Assembly: GCA_002317295.1 (NCBI GenBank)
Contig: DCIY01000004.1
Location: 1-41,313 of the forward strand
Direction: 5' to 3'
Origin: Bacteroidales bacterium UBA1714
GTDB lineage: Bacteria; Bacteroidota; Bacteroidia; Bacteroidales; Paludibacteraceae
Length of the DNA: 41,313 nucleotides
The notes beneath the pieces are model-generated. The model ran no database searches. It was not told the origin of the DNA and saw only the letters and a list, made by a program, of their open reading frames with translations. Position numbers and translations under genes: made by a program. Shown here in pieces: positions 24,709-33,300 of the stretch (positions are counted from its first letter, which is position 1; each line of letters opens with the position of its first letter).

Positions 24709-26464
24709 CCCAAAGGGCGATCATTCATCAATCATCATTCATCATTCATCATTCATATCATTTCTTCCTACCACCCGCAAGGAACTGGAACAGCGGGGCT
24801 GGTCAGAGGTGGATGTCGTTCTTTTTTCCGGGGACGCCTATATTGACCATCCTCAGTGTGGTGCGGCGGTGATTGGTCGCAGTCTGGAAGCGGCAGGCTA
24901 CAGGGTGGGGATTGTTCCTCAACCCGATTGGCGCAGTGATGATCGCGATTTTACCAAGTTGGGTCGCCCACGGCTCTTTTTTGCGGTGACAGCCGGTGCC
25001 ATGGATTCGATGGTGAATCATTATACGGCTGCGCGTCGATTGCGTAGCGATGATGCGTTTACCCCAGACGGTAAGGCGGGCATGAGACCCGACTATTGTA
25101 CAACCACTTATTGTCGTATTCTGCGTCGTCATTTTCCGGACGTACCGATTGTGATTGGTGGAATAGAGGCATCCATGCGTCGACTGAGTCATTATGATTA
25201 TTGGGCCGATCGTCTGATGCCATCCATTCTGGTGGACAGTGGCGCGGATCTGCTCGTTTATGGTCCGGGTGAAAAAGCCGTGGTGGAGATAGCCCGTCGG
25301 GGAGTGGTGCATGATATACCGCAAACGGCCTATCGGGGAACGACGACGGCTCAACCGCTGATTCGCTTGCACGGGTATCAACAGGAACGGAAGGATAAAC
25401 GGCTCTATGCGGAAGATTTTCGTTTAACGGAGATTGAGTCCAATAAGATATCACCGGCCACCATTGTGCAGGATGATGTGGTGATTAATCCGCCTTATCC
25501 CACGACGAGTACCGAGGAACTGGATGCGGTGTACGATTTGCCTTTTCAGTACCTGCCGCATCCCAAGTATAAGGACCATCGCATCCCGGCGTACGAAATG
25601 ATTCGTTTCTCCGTCTGTATGCATCGCGGATGTTTTGGAGGGTGTGCTTTTTGTACCATTTCTGCGCATCAGGGTAAACAGGTGACTTCTCGTTCCAAGG
25701 CGTCCATTTTACGCCAGATAGAGCGTCTGAAGGATTTGCCTGAGTGGCGGGGCTATTTGTCGGATTTGGGAGGTCCTTCGGCCAATATGTACGGAATGCA
25801 TGGTGTGGATGAGCATTTGTGCAGGCAATGTGCCCGACCTTCGTGCCTGCAACCGACGATTTGTAAGAATCTCAACCGCGATTTTGGTCCGCTTTTGGAT
25901 CTTTATCGCACAGTGGATGCTCTGCCGTATATTCACAAGGCATTTGTGGGCAGCGGCGTACGCTATGATTTGATGAATGAGGAATATGGTCGCCAACTCA
26001 TTACCCGCCATGTGTCAGGTCGTCTGAAGGTGGCTCCGGAGCATTGTTGTGATGAAGTTCTTCGACTGATGCGCAAACCCTCATGGCAGGAATACCTGCG
26101 TTTTCGCGCATTTTTTCTGCAGGTGAACCGTCAGGAGGGATTGAATCAGCAGCTCATTCCGTACTTCATTTCCTCTCACCCGGGTTGTACATTGGAGCAC
26201 ATGCGTGCTTTGGCGGCGGAAACCCAACGGATGCATTATCATCCGGAACAGGTGCAGGATTTTACTCCCACCCCCATGACGCTGGCCACCTGTATGTACT
26301 ACACCGGTTTGGATCCTTACACCATGCAACCGGTTTATGTAGCCCGCACATCGCAACAAAAAAAAGAACAAAATCAATATTTTTTCTGGTATAAACGCGA
26401 AGCCACTATCGTGAAACCAAAATCGCGAAGCCACTATCGTGAAACCAAAATCGCGAAGCAATGA
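24650..26464 (+). CDS. YgiQ/UPF0313 family radical SAM protein
   Basis: Up to 604 residues. The family's usual N-terminus starts near FLPTTRKELEQRGWSEVDVV, with an N-terminal domain carrying SGDAYIDHP. The radical SAM 4Fe-4S motif CFGGCAFC (C-x3-C-x2-C) lies about residue 330, followed by GGPSANMYG and a late SSHPGCT region. The function of YgiQ is unproved. No ATG lies close to FLPTTRKEL: the codon expected for the start is ATA, and the preceding bases are a dispersed repeat. The nearest in-frame ATGs (24650, 24671) lie inside the previous gene, so the true start is uncertain. The last residues (REATIVKPKSRSHYRETK) come from a 28-bp tandem repeat. Confidence 0.85.
   Translation: MYSLLRRMAPSPALLLIINSPKGDHSSIIIHHSSFISFLPTTRKELEQRGWSEVDVVLFSGDAYIDHPQCGAAVIGRSLEAAGYRVGIVPQPDWRSDDRDFTKLGRPRLFFAVTAGAMDSMVNHYTAARRLRSDDAFTPDGKAGMRPDYCTTTYCRILRRHFPDVPIVIGGIEASMRRLSHYDYWADRLMPSILVDSGADLLVYGPGEKAVVEIARRGVVHDIPQTAYRGTTTAQPLIRLHGYQQERKDKRLYAEDFRLTEIESNKISPATIVQDDVVINPPYPTTSTEELDAVYDLPFQYLPHPKYKDHRIPAYEMIRFSVCMHRGCFGGCAFCTISAHQGKQVTSRSKASILRQIERLKDLPEWRGYLSDLGGPSANMYGMHGVDEHLCRQCARPSCLQPTICKNLNRDFGPLLDLYRTVDALPYIHKAFVGSGVRYDLMNEEYGRQLITRHVSGRLKVAPEHCCDEVLRLMRKPSWQEYLRFRAFFLQVNRQEGLNQQLIPYFISSHPGCTLEHMRALAAETQRMHYHPEQVQDFTPTPMTLATCMYYTGLDPYTMQPVYVARTSQQKKEQNQYFFWYKREATIVKPKSRSHYRETKIAKQ
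24698..24757. repeat. ATCATTC iterated repeat with small palindrome
   Basis: GCCCAAAGGGC (a palindrome) is followed by several ATCATTC/ATCAATC heptamers up to 24757. It spans the stop codon of the phosphoesterase fusion and the 5' end of the YgiQ gene, encoding SSIIIHHSSFI in the latter frame. The layout, palindrome plus iterated heptamers, resembles the GCATTTT repeats at 27427 and 37513. Confidence 0.7.
26396..26458. repeat. Tandem 28-bp repeat at the end of ygiQ
   Basis: Two identical 28-bp units at 26396-26423 and 26424-26451, then a partial third (CGCGAAG, 26452-26458), directly before the ATGA overlap with the peptidase gene. They extend the YgiQ-like protein by about 20 residues. Confidence 0.9.
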
Positions 26465-27426
26465 AGCATAAATATCATTTTAACCCGCAAATGCTCTCCA
26501 TGGAGCGAATCGAACATGGATTTGTTTACTTCCTGCGTCAGAGCGGGTGGTATATCCTTTCCGGTATCTGCCTGGGAGTTGTCTTTTTCTTTGTTTTTTA
26601 CGCCCTTTTTCCTTCACCTCGTGAGCGTCAGTTGACGATGCAAAACAAGGAACTGGAGGCTCAGTTGCAGTTGTTGAACAGTCGAACGGATCAGATGCAG
26701 GTGGTGATGAATGACCTGTCTCAGCGCGATGATAATCTGTATCGTGTGTTGTTTGGTGCGGAACCTATTCCACTGGCTGTTCGTCAGGGAGCTACTCGAA
26801 AAATGACCTATTATGATCAGTTGGCCTCCATGACCAATTCGCAATTGGCAGCCGATTTGACGCTCAAGGTGGATGTGTTGGAGAAGGAAATTTATACGCA
26901 GGCCAAATCGTATGATGAGATTGTCCAAATGGCTCAGACGCAGGAGATTAGAATGGAGAATCTGCCTGCCATTCAGCCGGTTATGAATAAGGATCTCAAA
27001 CGGGTAGCCTCCGGTTACGGATGGCGTGTGGACCCTGTGTATCATACCCGTCGTTTTCATGAGGGCATGGATTTTACGGCGCCAACTGGTACCGATGTGT
27101 ATGCCACCGGCAATGCCAAAGTGGTGTTCACGGGTTGGAAACAGGGTTATGGCAATACGGTCATTTTGGACCACGGATATGGTTATCAGACCCTTTATGC
27201 GCATTTGTATAAGTGTTTGGTTCGCAAGGGGCAAAAAGTCAAACGTGCCGATGTGATTGCTTTGGTGGGCAATACGGGTAAATCCACCGGTCCGCACCTG
27301 CACTATGAGGTACATTTGCAGGGCAGGGCGGTCGATCCGCGCAATTATTATTTCTACGATTTGTCGCCGGAGGAGTATGATCAGATGATTCAGTTGTCCA
27401 ATAACTTTGGTCACATGTTGGACTGA
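26461..27426 (+). CDS. M23-family (LytM) peptidoglycan endopeptidase
   Basis: A 321-residue membrane-anchored protein. A short cytoplasmic start is followed by one membrane helix (about 31-51), a coiled-coil segment (about 55-175) and the M23 peptidase domain (about 195-305). The zinc ligands are visible: H-x3-D in RRFHEGMDFTAP and H-x-H in TGPHLHYEV, with the catalytic His in YAHL. All are present, so it should be active rather than an activator-only LytM protein. The gene overlaps ygiQ by 4 bp. The family cuts peptide cross-links in the cell wall and links to cell division or shape. Confidence 0.92.
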   Translation: MKHKYHFNPQMLSMERIEHGFVYFLRQSGWYILSGICLGVVFFFVFYALFPSPRERQLTMQNKELEAQLQLLNSRTDQMQVVMNDLSQRDDNLYRVLFGAEPIPLAVRQGATRKMTYYDQLASMTNSQLAADLTLKVDVLEKEIYTQAKSYDEIVQMAQTQEIRMENLPAIQPVMNKDLKRVASGYGWRVDPVYHTRRFHEGMDFTAPTGTDVYATGNAKVVFTGWKQGYGNTVILDHGYGYQTLYAHLYKCLVRKGQKVKRADVIALVGNTGKSTGPHLHYEVHLQGRAVDPRNYYFYDLSPEEYDQMIQLSNNFGHMLD

Positions 27427-27496
27427 TTTTGCATTTTGCATTTTGCATTTTGCATTCTGCATTAGGCCTTTGGCCGTGCATTCTGCATTTTGCATT
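27427..27496. repeat. Iterated GCATTTT repeat with palindrome
   Basis: Four GCATTTT-type heptamers, then GCATTAGGCCTTTGGCCGTGC with an internal GGCC-TTT-GGCC palindrome, then further heptamers. It starts at the stop codon of the peptidase gene and runs up to the rnpB promoter. Related copies are at 33270 and 37513. Confidence 0.8.
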
Positions 27497-27503
27497 AAAT
27501 AAA

Positions 27504-27535
27504 TTTGCGTATATAAAATATTTTTTATATCTTTG
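27504..27535 (+). promoter_or_regulatory. Promoter of rnpB
   Basis: TTTG at 27504-27507 and TATCTTTG at 27528-27535, 20 bases apart, place the start of transcription at about 27542, just before the first pairing segment of RNase P RNA. Confidence 0.78.
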
Positions 27536-27544
27536 CGCCCTGAA

Positions 27545-27866
27545 TATAGCAGACCGGCTCATCGCTCTGGAAAGGAACAGTCGTTTGGCTAAGCCTTTGT
27601 TTCGGAGAGGAAAGTCCGGGCACCATAGAGTAGCACAGCGGTTAATGGCCGTCAGCCGGTAACGGTTGGTCCCTGCTACAGAGACGAGAATTGTGAAACG
27701 AGCACACTGTGTGGTGCAATCCCATGTAAACCAACGCTTGAGGGTTACTCGCTCGAGTTGGAGGGTAGGGAGCGAGAGAAGTATGGCAGTAATGTCTGCT
27801 CGAGATTAATGATGGGCACCGCTTTGGCGGAACAGAACCCGGCTTATAGGTCTGCTATATTTTTTA
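27545..27866 (+). ncRNA. rnpB: RNase P RNA
   Basis: The catalytic RNA that removes 5' leaders from tRNA precursors. Helix P1 is a perfect 11-bp pairing (27545-27555 with 27849-27859). The conserved core GAGGAAAGTCCGGGC (27607 region) and the matching 3' segment ACAGAACCCGGCTTATAG form P4 and flanking conserved regions. A T-run follows P1 as terminator. Length of about 315 bases fits the bacterial type. Confidence 0.93.
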
Positions 27867-27884
27867 TTAGGAAACGAGAGGAAG

Positions 27885-29186
27885 ATGGATTTTAAGGAGT
27901 TTATACATACCGATTTGTGGCGTACAACGCGCGGGGACATATCCTCGCGTTGGAAGCGCGTGGGTTATTCGGTGATGCGCACCATCATCGTCAGTGCCCG
28001 TGGTTTCATATCCAAGCGACTCAATTTCCGGGCACACTCCCTCACGTACTGTCTTATGTTTGCCATTGTGCCTATTCTGGCCATGATTTTTGCCGTGGGT
28101 CGGGGTTTTGGATTTACGTCGGTGATGGAGGACATACTCAACCGTTCGTTTATTGGAGATATGGACCTTACCACCACGGTGATGGATATTGTGCAGCGGT
28201 ATTTGGATTTGACCAAGGGTGGTTTGTTTCTGGGTATCGGTATGTTGATTCTGTTGTGGGCCGTGTATATGTTTTTTAGGAATATTGAAATTTCCTTTAA
28301 CGAGATATGGGATGTCAAGAAGTCTCGGGCCATCGGTCGCCAGATTGTCAATTATGTGAGCATTCTGTTTTTGATTCCGTTGCTCATTATTGTGACTTCG
28401 GGTTTGAGTATTTGGATTACCACTGCCACTTCTTCTATTCCGCAGTTTCAGGCTTTGCACGCTTATCACCACCATGTGGCCAAGATATTGTCTTACCTGT
28501 TTGTATGGCTGGTGTTTACATGGTTGTACAAGGCAGTGCCCAATACCCACGTGTCGCTGAAGGCGGCAGCTATTCCGGCTGTGATTATGGGTACGCTGTT
28601 TCAGTTGCTGCAGGCGTTGAGTGTGTATATCATCGTGTTAATGAGCCGTGTGAGCATTATCTATGGTGCGTTTGCCATTATCCCGTTGCTGATGATGTGG
28701 TTGCAGTGGTCGTGTCTGTTGTTGCTCATTGGGGCCGAAATGGCTTATGCCATTCAGAACAAGGAGGAGTTTGAGTACGAGCAGGATTTGAATACGATGT
28801 CGCGTCGATACAAGGACTATGTGATGTTGTACCTGTTGTCGGTCATTGTACATCGGTTTGAAGCGGATCAAACGCCGCTCACAGCCCGTGAGATAGCCCA
28901 TCAGGAGCATTTGCCCATTCGGTTGGTATCCTCTCTGCTGTCCCGGTTGGAGCAAACGCATATTGTGCGTGAGGTGTATGTGGAAAACAAAGAGGAACGT
29001 ACCTATCAGCCTGCCATGGATCCCAAGCTGATTACGGTGAACATGGTGTTTGACCGCATTGATTGCCAGGGCAGTGAACTGTTTTTGCGCAATCCGAGTG
29101 AGGGCATGAAGCAGTTTTGGGAGCGTTTTGTGGCATTAAAACAATCGGAGGAATCGATTCTTCATATATCTGTCAGTTCGTTGTAG
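27885..29186 (+). CDS. YihY/UPF0761 family membrane protein
   Basis: A 433-residue inner-membrane protein with six predicted helices in the first 300 residues. The family signature is present: FRAHSLTYCLMFAIVPILAMIFA, then WAVYMFFRNIEISFNEIWDVKKSR and the later GAFAIIPLLMMWLQWSCLLLLIGAE. The C-terminal 130 residues form a soluble part with a winged-helix look (LTAREIAHQEHLPIRLVSSLLSRLEQ), a common addition in Bacteroidota. The older name ribonuclease BN is not supported; the molecular role is unknown. It lies 18 bp after the rnpB T-run, so read-through transcription is possible, and 1 bp before the symporter gene. Confidence 0.9.
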   Translation: MDFKEFIHTDLWRTTRGDISSRWKRVGYSVMRTIIVSARGFISKRLNFRAHSLTYCLMFAIVPILAMIFAVGRGFGFTSVMEDILNRSFIGDMDLTTTVMDIVQRYLDLTKGGLFLGIGMLILLWAVYMFFRNIEISFNEIWDVKKSRAIGRQIVNYVSILFLIPLLIIVTSGLSIWITTATSSIPQFQALHAYHHHVAKILSYLFVWLVFTWLYKAVPNTHVSLKAAAIPAVIMGTLFQLLQALSVYIIVLMSRVSIIYGAFAIIPLLMMWLQWSCLLLLIGAEMAYAIQNKEEFEYEQDLNTMSRRYKDYVMLYLLSVIVHRFEADQTPLTAREIAHQEHLPIRLVSSLLSRLEQTHIVREVYVENKEERTYQPAMDPKLITVNMVFDRIDCQGSELFLRNPSEGMKQFWERFVALKQSEESILHISVSSL

Positions 29187-29187
29187 T

Positions 29188-30381
29188 ATGAGAAACTTTT
29201 GGTATCATTATAAATCCACCATTCTGTTGCTTACCGGAGTTATTCTGGGAGGCGTAATGGGAATGTGTTGCCCGGGTATTGTGCCTTGGCTCAAACCCAT
29301 GGGAGATATATTTCTCAACCTGATGTTTGTGCTCATTGTGCCCATGGTTTTTCTGTCCATGGCCACGTCCATCTGTACGCTGCATCAGGAGAAAATGGTG
29401 GGTTCGGTGTTGGGCAAAGCGTTGATAGGGTTTGTGTTGTTGGCTGTGGTTACCTCCGCCCTTTCCTTATTGGCTTGTCGTTTGTATACACCCATGGATG
29501 CCGATGCCGGATCGTGGTTGGCCATTGGTCGTCAGCCCCAGGATATAGGGACGCTGATTACGGGTGCATTGACTGTTTCGGACTTTTGGATGCTGTTGGA
29601 TAAGCAACATTTGTTGCCGCTTATTATTATGGCCGTTTTGACCGGTGTGGCGGTTTCCCGTTCCGGGGACAAGGGTCAACCTGTTGCCCAATGGTTGGCG
29701 TCTGCCAACGATGTGGTGATGCAGATGGTGAAGATGATCATGATGGTTGCTCCCATTGGTTTGGGCTGTTATTTTGCCCATGTGATGTCCCAAATGGGTA
29801 CTCAGTTGATTAGCGGTTACGCCCGCATCATGGCCTTGGGCTTTGGCATGTTGGCTGTGTTGTATATCCTGATTAACCCGCTGTATATTCTCATTCGTTG
29901 TGGCAAAAGCGGTTTTGTGGCCTACTGGAGATATATTCTCAATCCCACCATCATGGCGGTGGCTACCTGTTCGTCATCGGCTACGATGCCGTTCAGTATC
30001 GAGGCGGCCAAACGGATGGGGGCGGAAGAGCGAATTGCCAATTCGGTCATTCCGTTGGGCACGAATATTTTTAAGCAGGGTTCCATCATGACCTGCACGC
30101 TCAAGATTGTGTTTACCATGTTGTTGGCCGGTATGTCCATGGCCTCGCCCTTGTCGTGGGTGAGCATCATGTGTTTGGCCGTTTTGGCCGCTTGTGTGGT
30201 CAGTGCTGTGCCCAGTGGAGCCATGACGGGAGAGTTGTTTATTTGTGCCATGTTGGGTGTCGATCCCAAGATGGTGGGTATCCTTGTGGTGATGGCCACA
30301 TTGCTGGATATTCCCGGTACGCTGATGAATGTGGTGGGCAATATTACCGTCGCCACTACCATAAAAGTGCAAACTAAGTAA
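29188..30381 (+). CDS. Dicarboxylate/amino acid:cation symporter (SDF/DAACS family)
   Basis: A 397-residue secondary transporter with about eight transmembrane helices plus two re-entrant loops. Family landmarks include the first re-entrant loop CSSSATMPFS, the helix with SVIPLGTNIFKQGSIM and the second loop in PSGAMTG. GVDPKMVGILVVMATLLDIPGTLMNVVGN matches the substrate and cation region with the family's D-x-x-x-T-x-x-N. It should import glutamate, aspartate or C4-dicarboxylates with Na+ or H+. The family usually has NMDG where this has FKQG, so the substrate is not certain. It sits 1 bp after the YihY gene. Confidence 0.88.
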   Translation: MRNFWYHYKSTILLLTGVILGGVMGMCCPGIVPWLKPMGDIFLNLMFVLIVPMVFLSMATSICTLHQEKMVGSVLGKALIGFVLLAVVTSALSLLACRLYTPMDADAGSWLAIGRQPQDIGTLITGALTVSDFWMLLDKQHLLPLIIMAVLTGVAVSRSGDKGQPVAQWLASANDVVMQMVKMIMMVAPIGLGCYFAHVMSQMGTQLISGYARIMALGFGMLAVLYILINPLYILIRCGKSGFVAYWRYILNPTIMAVATCSSSATMPFSIEAAKRMGAEERIANSVIPLGTNIFKQGSIMTCTLKIVFTMLLAGMSMASPLSWVSIMCLAVLAACVVSAVPSGAMTGELFICAMLGVDPKMVGILVVMATLLDIPGTLMNVVGNITVATTIKVQTK

Positions 30382-30393
30382 AACGATTATATT

Positions 30394-30978
30394 ATGAAAT
30401 TAGAAGAAATCACCAACCAACTCTATGCCGAAGGGGTAGAGCGTGGAAAAAACGAGGCGCAGGCGCTCATTGCTCAAGCTGAGCAACAGGCCCTCGAAAT
30501 CAAGAACAAGGCAGAGCAGGAAGCTGCTGCCATTATTGCCAAAGCCCAGGCTAAGGCGGCTGAACTGGACAAGAACACCCGTTCCGAATTGCACATGTTT
30601 GCTCAGCAGAGTGTCAATGCCCTTCGTACGGAAGTAGCCAATCTGGTTTGTGGTCGTATCGTAGAGGACAGTGTCAAGGCAGCCAGTGCCGATGCTAAGT
30701 TTATGCAGTCTATTATTCTAATGATGGCTCAGCAGATGGTGAAGGAGGGTAATGTGGTGATTGAGGCCAAGGATGCCGATGCGCTCAAGGCTTATTTTGC
30801 CGCTCAGGCCAAAGAGGCGCTGAACCAGGGAATAGAGATTAAGAGTGTTAAGGATCTCAAGACGGACTTTGTGTTGAAGGCCGTTAAGGGTGGTTATCAA
30901 CTCAGTTTTGGTGATGCCGAATTTGAGGCTTACTTCCGTGCATTTATTCGTCCACAGTTAATGGATTTGTTGTTCTGA
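30394..30978 (+). CDS. V/A-type ATPase subunit E (peripheral stalk)
   Basis: A 194-residue protein. The N-terminal 75 residues form an Ala/Gln/Glu-rich coiled coil (EEITNQLYAEGVERGKNEAQ...), and the C-terminal globular part ends in the RPQLMDLLF type sequence. Subunit E with G normally forms the peripheral stalk; no G gene is seen here. It is the first gene of the ATPase operon, 12 bp after the symporter gene, and its stop overlaps the next start (TGATG). Confidence 0.85.
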   Translation: MKLEEITNQLYAEGVERGKNEAQALIAQAEQQALEIKNKAEQEAAAIIAKAQAKAAELDKNTRSELHMFAQQSVNALRTEVANLVCGRIVEDSVKAASADAKFMQSIILMMAQQMVKEGNVVIEAKDADALKAYFAAQAKEALNQGIEIKSVKDLKTDFVLKAVKGGYQLSFGDAEFEAYFRAFIRPQLMDLLF

Positions 30979-31508
30979 TGAACTACGAATGTTTAATAGC
31001 GGGTCTTCCCGAACTGAGTCCCAGTATGCCGGCTCCGATGAGCATGGAGGATTTGGAGATGTTGTTGGAGGAAACCCTGAGTAATCAGGATAAGGAGCAA
31101 TTGCGCCTGATGAAAGCTCATGCCACCACGGGTGCCTGTGCTTTTATCCGCGATTGGCAGCACTTCAATCGTGACCTCAACAACCTGCTTACGGTTCAGA
31201 TATGTCGCAAGCATGGTTTGGAACTGAGCAAGCATATTATTGGCGCCATGCCGGATGATGTGGATGCTTCGGTGACAGAGGTGAGTGCCATGTCCAACCT
31301 GTATGAGCGTGAACGAGCCATTGATGCCTTGCGATTTGCCTGGTTGGAGGACCGCACGCGCATGGTGTTTTTCTCGTTGGAGAATGTGTTGGCGTATTAT
31401 TTGGAGTTATCCCTTCTGTGTCGTTGGGACATTCTCACGCGCGAACATGGTGAACAGGTTTTCCGCGATATCGTTGCGGATTTTAAAAAAGGAATAAAAA
31501 TAGATTAA
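30978..31508 (+). CDS. DUF2764 protein, V-ATPase operon
   Basis: A 176-residue, mostly helical soluble protein beginning MNYECLIAGLPELSP, matching the DUF2764 family found between subunits E and A in Bacteroidota V-ATPase operons. Its biochemical role is not established. Because these operons lack a recognisable subunit C, it may fill the position of C at the neck of the complex; that is an inference from gene order only. It starts on the stop codon of subunit E and ends 3 bp before subunit A. Confidence 0.8.
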   Translation: MNYECLIAGLPELSPSMPAPMSMEDLEMLLEETLSNQDKEQLRLMKAHATTGACAFIRDWQHFNRDLNNLLTVQICRKHGLELSKHIIGAMPDDVDASVTEVSAMSNLYERERAIDALRFAWLEDRTRMVFFSLENVLAYYLELSLLCRWDILTREHGEQVFRDIVADFKKGIKID

Positions 31509-31511
31509 GAT

Positions 31512-33269
31512 ATGACAAACGGAAAAGTTAAGGGCGTGATTGCCAACCTGGTAACGGTAGGTGTTGACGGCCCTGTTGCTCAAAATGAGATTGCCTACAT
31601 CACGGTAGGCGGAGCCACCAAACTGATGGCGGAGGTCATCAAAGTAGGTGGATCAAATGTCTATGTTCAGGTCTTTGAGTCCACTCGAGGTCTGAAGGTA
31701 GGCGACCCGGTGGAGTTCACCGGACATATGTTGGAGGTGACCCTGGGTCCCGGTTTGCTGAGCCGTAACTACGACGGATTGCAAAACGATTTGGACAAAC
31801 TGCATGGGGTGTTCCTGCAGCGTGGTGAATACAATTTCCCATTGGACAAGGACAAAGTATGGCATTTTGTTCCTATGGCCAAAGTGGGAGACAAGGTACA
31901 GGCGGCTTCCTGGTTGGGTGAAGTGGATGAAAATCACCAACCGCACAAGATCATGGTGCCGTTTGTGTTCCAGGGTGAGTATACGATTAAGTCCATTGCC
32001 TCTGAAGGCGATTATCGCATCGAAGATACGATGGCAGTGTTGACAGATGCTGAAGGGAAAGAGCATGTGGTCACGATGGTTCAGAAGTGGCCGGTGAAGC
32101 GTGCCATTACCGCTTATGCGTCCAAACCTCGTCCCTTTAAGTTGCTGGAAACGGGTGTGCGTACCATAGACACGGCCAACCCGATTTGCGAAGGTGGTAC
32201 AGGATTTATTCCCGGTCCTTTCGGAACCGGTAAGACGGTGCTTCAGCATGCTATTTCCAAACAGGCCGAAGCGGATATTGTGATTATCGCTGCCTGTGGT
32301 GAGCGTGCCAATGAGGTAGTGGAGACCTTTACGGAGTTCCCTGAACTGGAGGATCCGCATACGGGTCGCAAACTGATGGAGCGTACGATTATTATTGCCA
32401 ACACGTCCAACATGCCGGTAGCCAGTCGTGAGGCTTCTGTGTATACGAGTATGACCATTGCGGAGTACTATCGTTCCATGGGACTGAAAGTGCTGCTGAT
32501 GGCGGACTCCACTTCCCGTTGGGCACAGGCTTTGCGTGAGATGAGTAACCGTATGGAGGAGTTGCCCGGTCAGGACGCTTTCCCGATGGACCTGAGTGCG
32601 ATTATCGGTTCGTTCTACGCACGCGCAGGTTACGTATACCTTAATAATGGTAGTACGGGCAGTGTGACGTTCCTGGGAACCGTTTCTCCTGCCGGAGGTA
32701 ACCTCAAGGAACCAGTGACGGAGAGCACCAAGAAGGTGGCTCGTTGTTTCTACGCCCTGGAGCAGGCTCGTGCTGACCACAAGCGTTATCCGGCCGTTAA
32801 CCCGATTGATTCGTACTCCAAATACATTGAGTATCCCGAATTTGCGGAATATATCTCCAACCTGATTGATGACCAGTGGTTGGATAAGGTGAACGAGATG
32901 AAGAGTATTCTGCAACGTGGTAAGGAGATTCAGGAACAAATCAACATTCTGGGTGATGATGGTGTACCGGTGGATTATCATGAAGCGTTCTGGAAGAGCG
33001 AGGTGATTGACTTTGTGATTCTGCAGCAGGATGCCTTTGATAAGATTGATGCCGTTTGTCCGCTGGATCGTCAGCAGTATATGTTGAATCTGGTGATGGA
33101 CATTTGTGCGCATGATTATTCGTTCTCTGTCTTTACCGATGTGGCTGAGTACTTCAAGCGTGTGATTAACCTGTGCAAGCAGATGAACTATTCGCTCTTC
33201 CACAGTCCGGAGTTTGATGACTACGAAGCCAAACTGCACGCACTCCTTAATGAGAAACAAGTAAAATAA
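31512..33269 (+). CDS. V/A-type ATPase catalytic subunit A
   Basis: A 585-residue catalytic subunit. The N-terminal beta-barrel (about 1-75) is followed by the bulge domain characteristic of V/A-type A subunits (about 110-190), then the nucleotide-binding domain with Walker A GPFGTGKT (235-242), the catalytic Glu in CGERANE (about 262-268) and LMADSTSRWAQALREMSNRM. Three A subunits alternate with three B subunits in the V1 head. The full set of catalytic residues indicates activity. ATP synthesis or hydrolysis direction cannot be read. Confidence 0.95.
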   Translation: MTNGKVKGVIANLVTVGVDGPVAQNEIAYITVGGATKLMAEVIKVGGSNVYVQVFESTRGLKVGDPVEFTGHMLEVTLGPGLLSRNYDGLQNDLDKLHGVFLQRGEYNFPLDKDKVWHFVPMAKVGDKVQAASWLGEVDENHQPHKIMVPFVFQGEYTIKSIASEGDYRIEDTMAVLTDAEGKEHVVTMVQKWPVKRAITAYASKPRPFKLLETGVRTIDTANPICEGGTGFIPGPFGTGKTVLQHAISKQAEADIVIIAACGERANEVVETFTEFPELEDPHTGRKLMERTIIIANTSNMPVASREASVYTSMTIAEYYRSMGLKVLLMADSTSRWAQALREMSNRMEELPGQDAFPMDLSAIIGSFYARAGYVYLNNGSTGSVTFLGTVSPAGGNLKEPVTESTKKVARCFYALEQARADHKRYPAVNPIDSYSKYIEYPEFAEYISNLIDDQWLDKVNEMKSILQRGKEIQEQINILGDDGVPVDYHEAFWKSEVIDFVILQQDAFDKIDAVCPLDRQQYMLNLVMDICAHDYSFSVFTDVAEYFKRVINLCKQMNYSLFHSPEFDDYEAKLHALLNEKQVK

Positions 33270-33300
33270 TTTTGCATTTTGCATTTTGAATTTTGCATGA
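33270..33300. repeat. GCATTTT iterated repeat between subunits A and B
   Basis: TTTTGCATTTTGCATTTTGAATTTTGCAT fills the gap between the two genes and reaches the subunit B start codon. It is a shorter member of the family at 27427 and 37513. Confidence 0.75.

Noticed and set aside
27427..27496. Possible CRISPR array from regularly spaced GCATTTT units
   Set aside because: Units are seven bases with no unique spacers and no cas genes nearby; it is a simple iterated repeat.
27885..29186. Ribonuclease BN annotation for the YihY protein
   Set aside because: This historical name belongs to an unrelated metallo-beta-lactamase enzyme; the protein here is an integral membrane protein without nuclease motifs.
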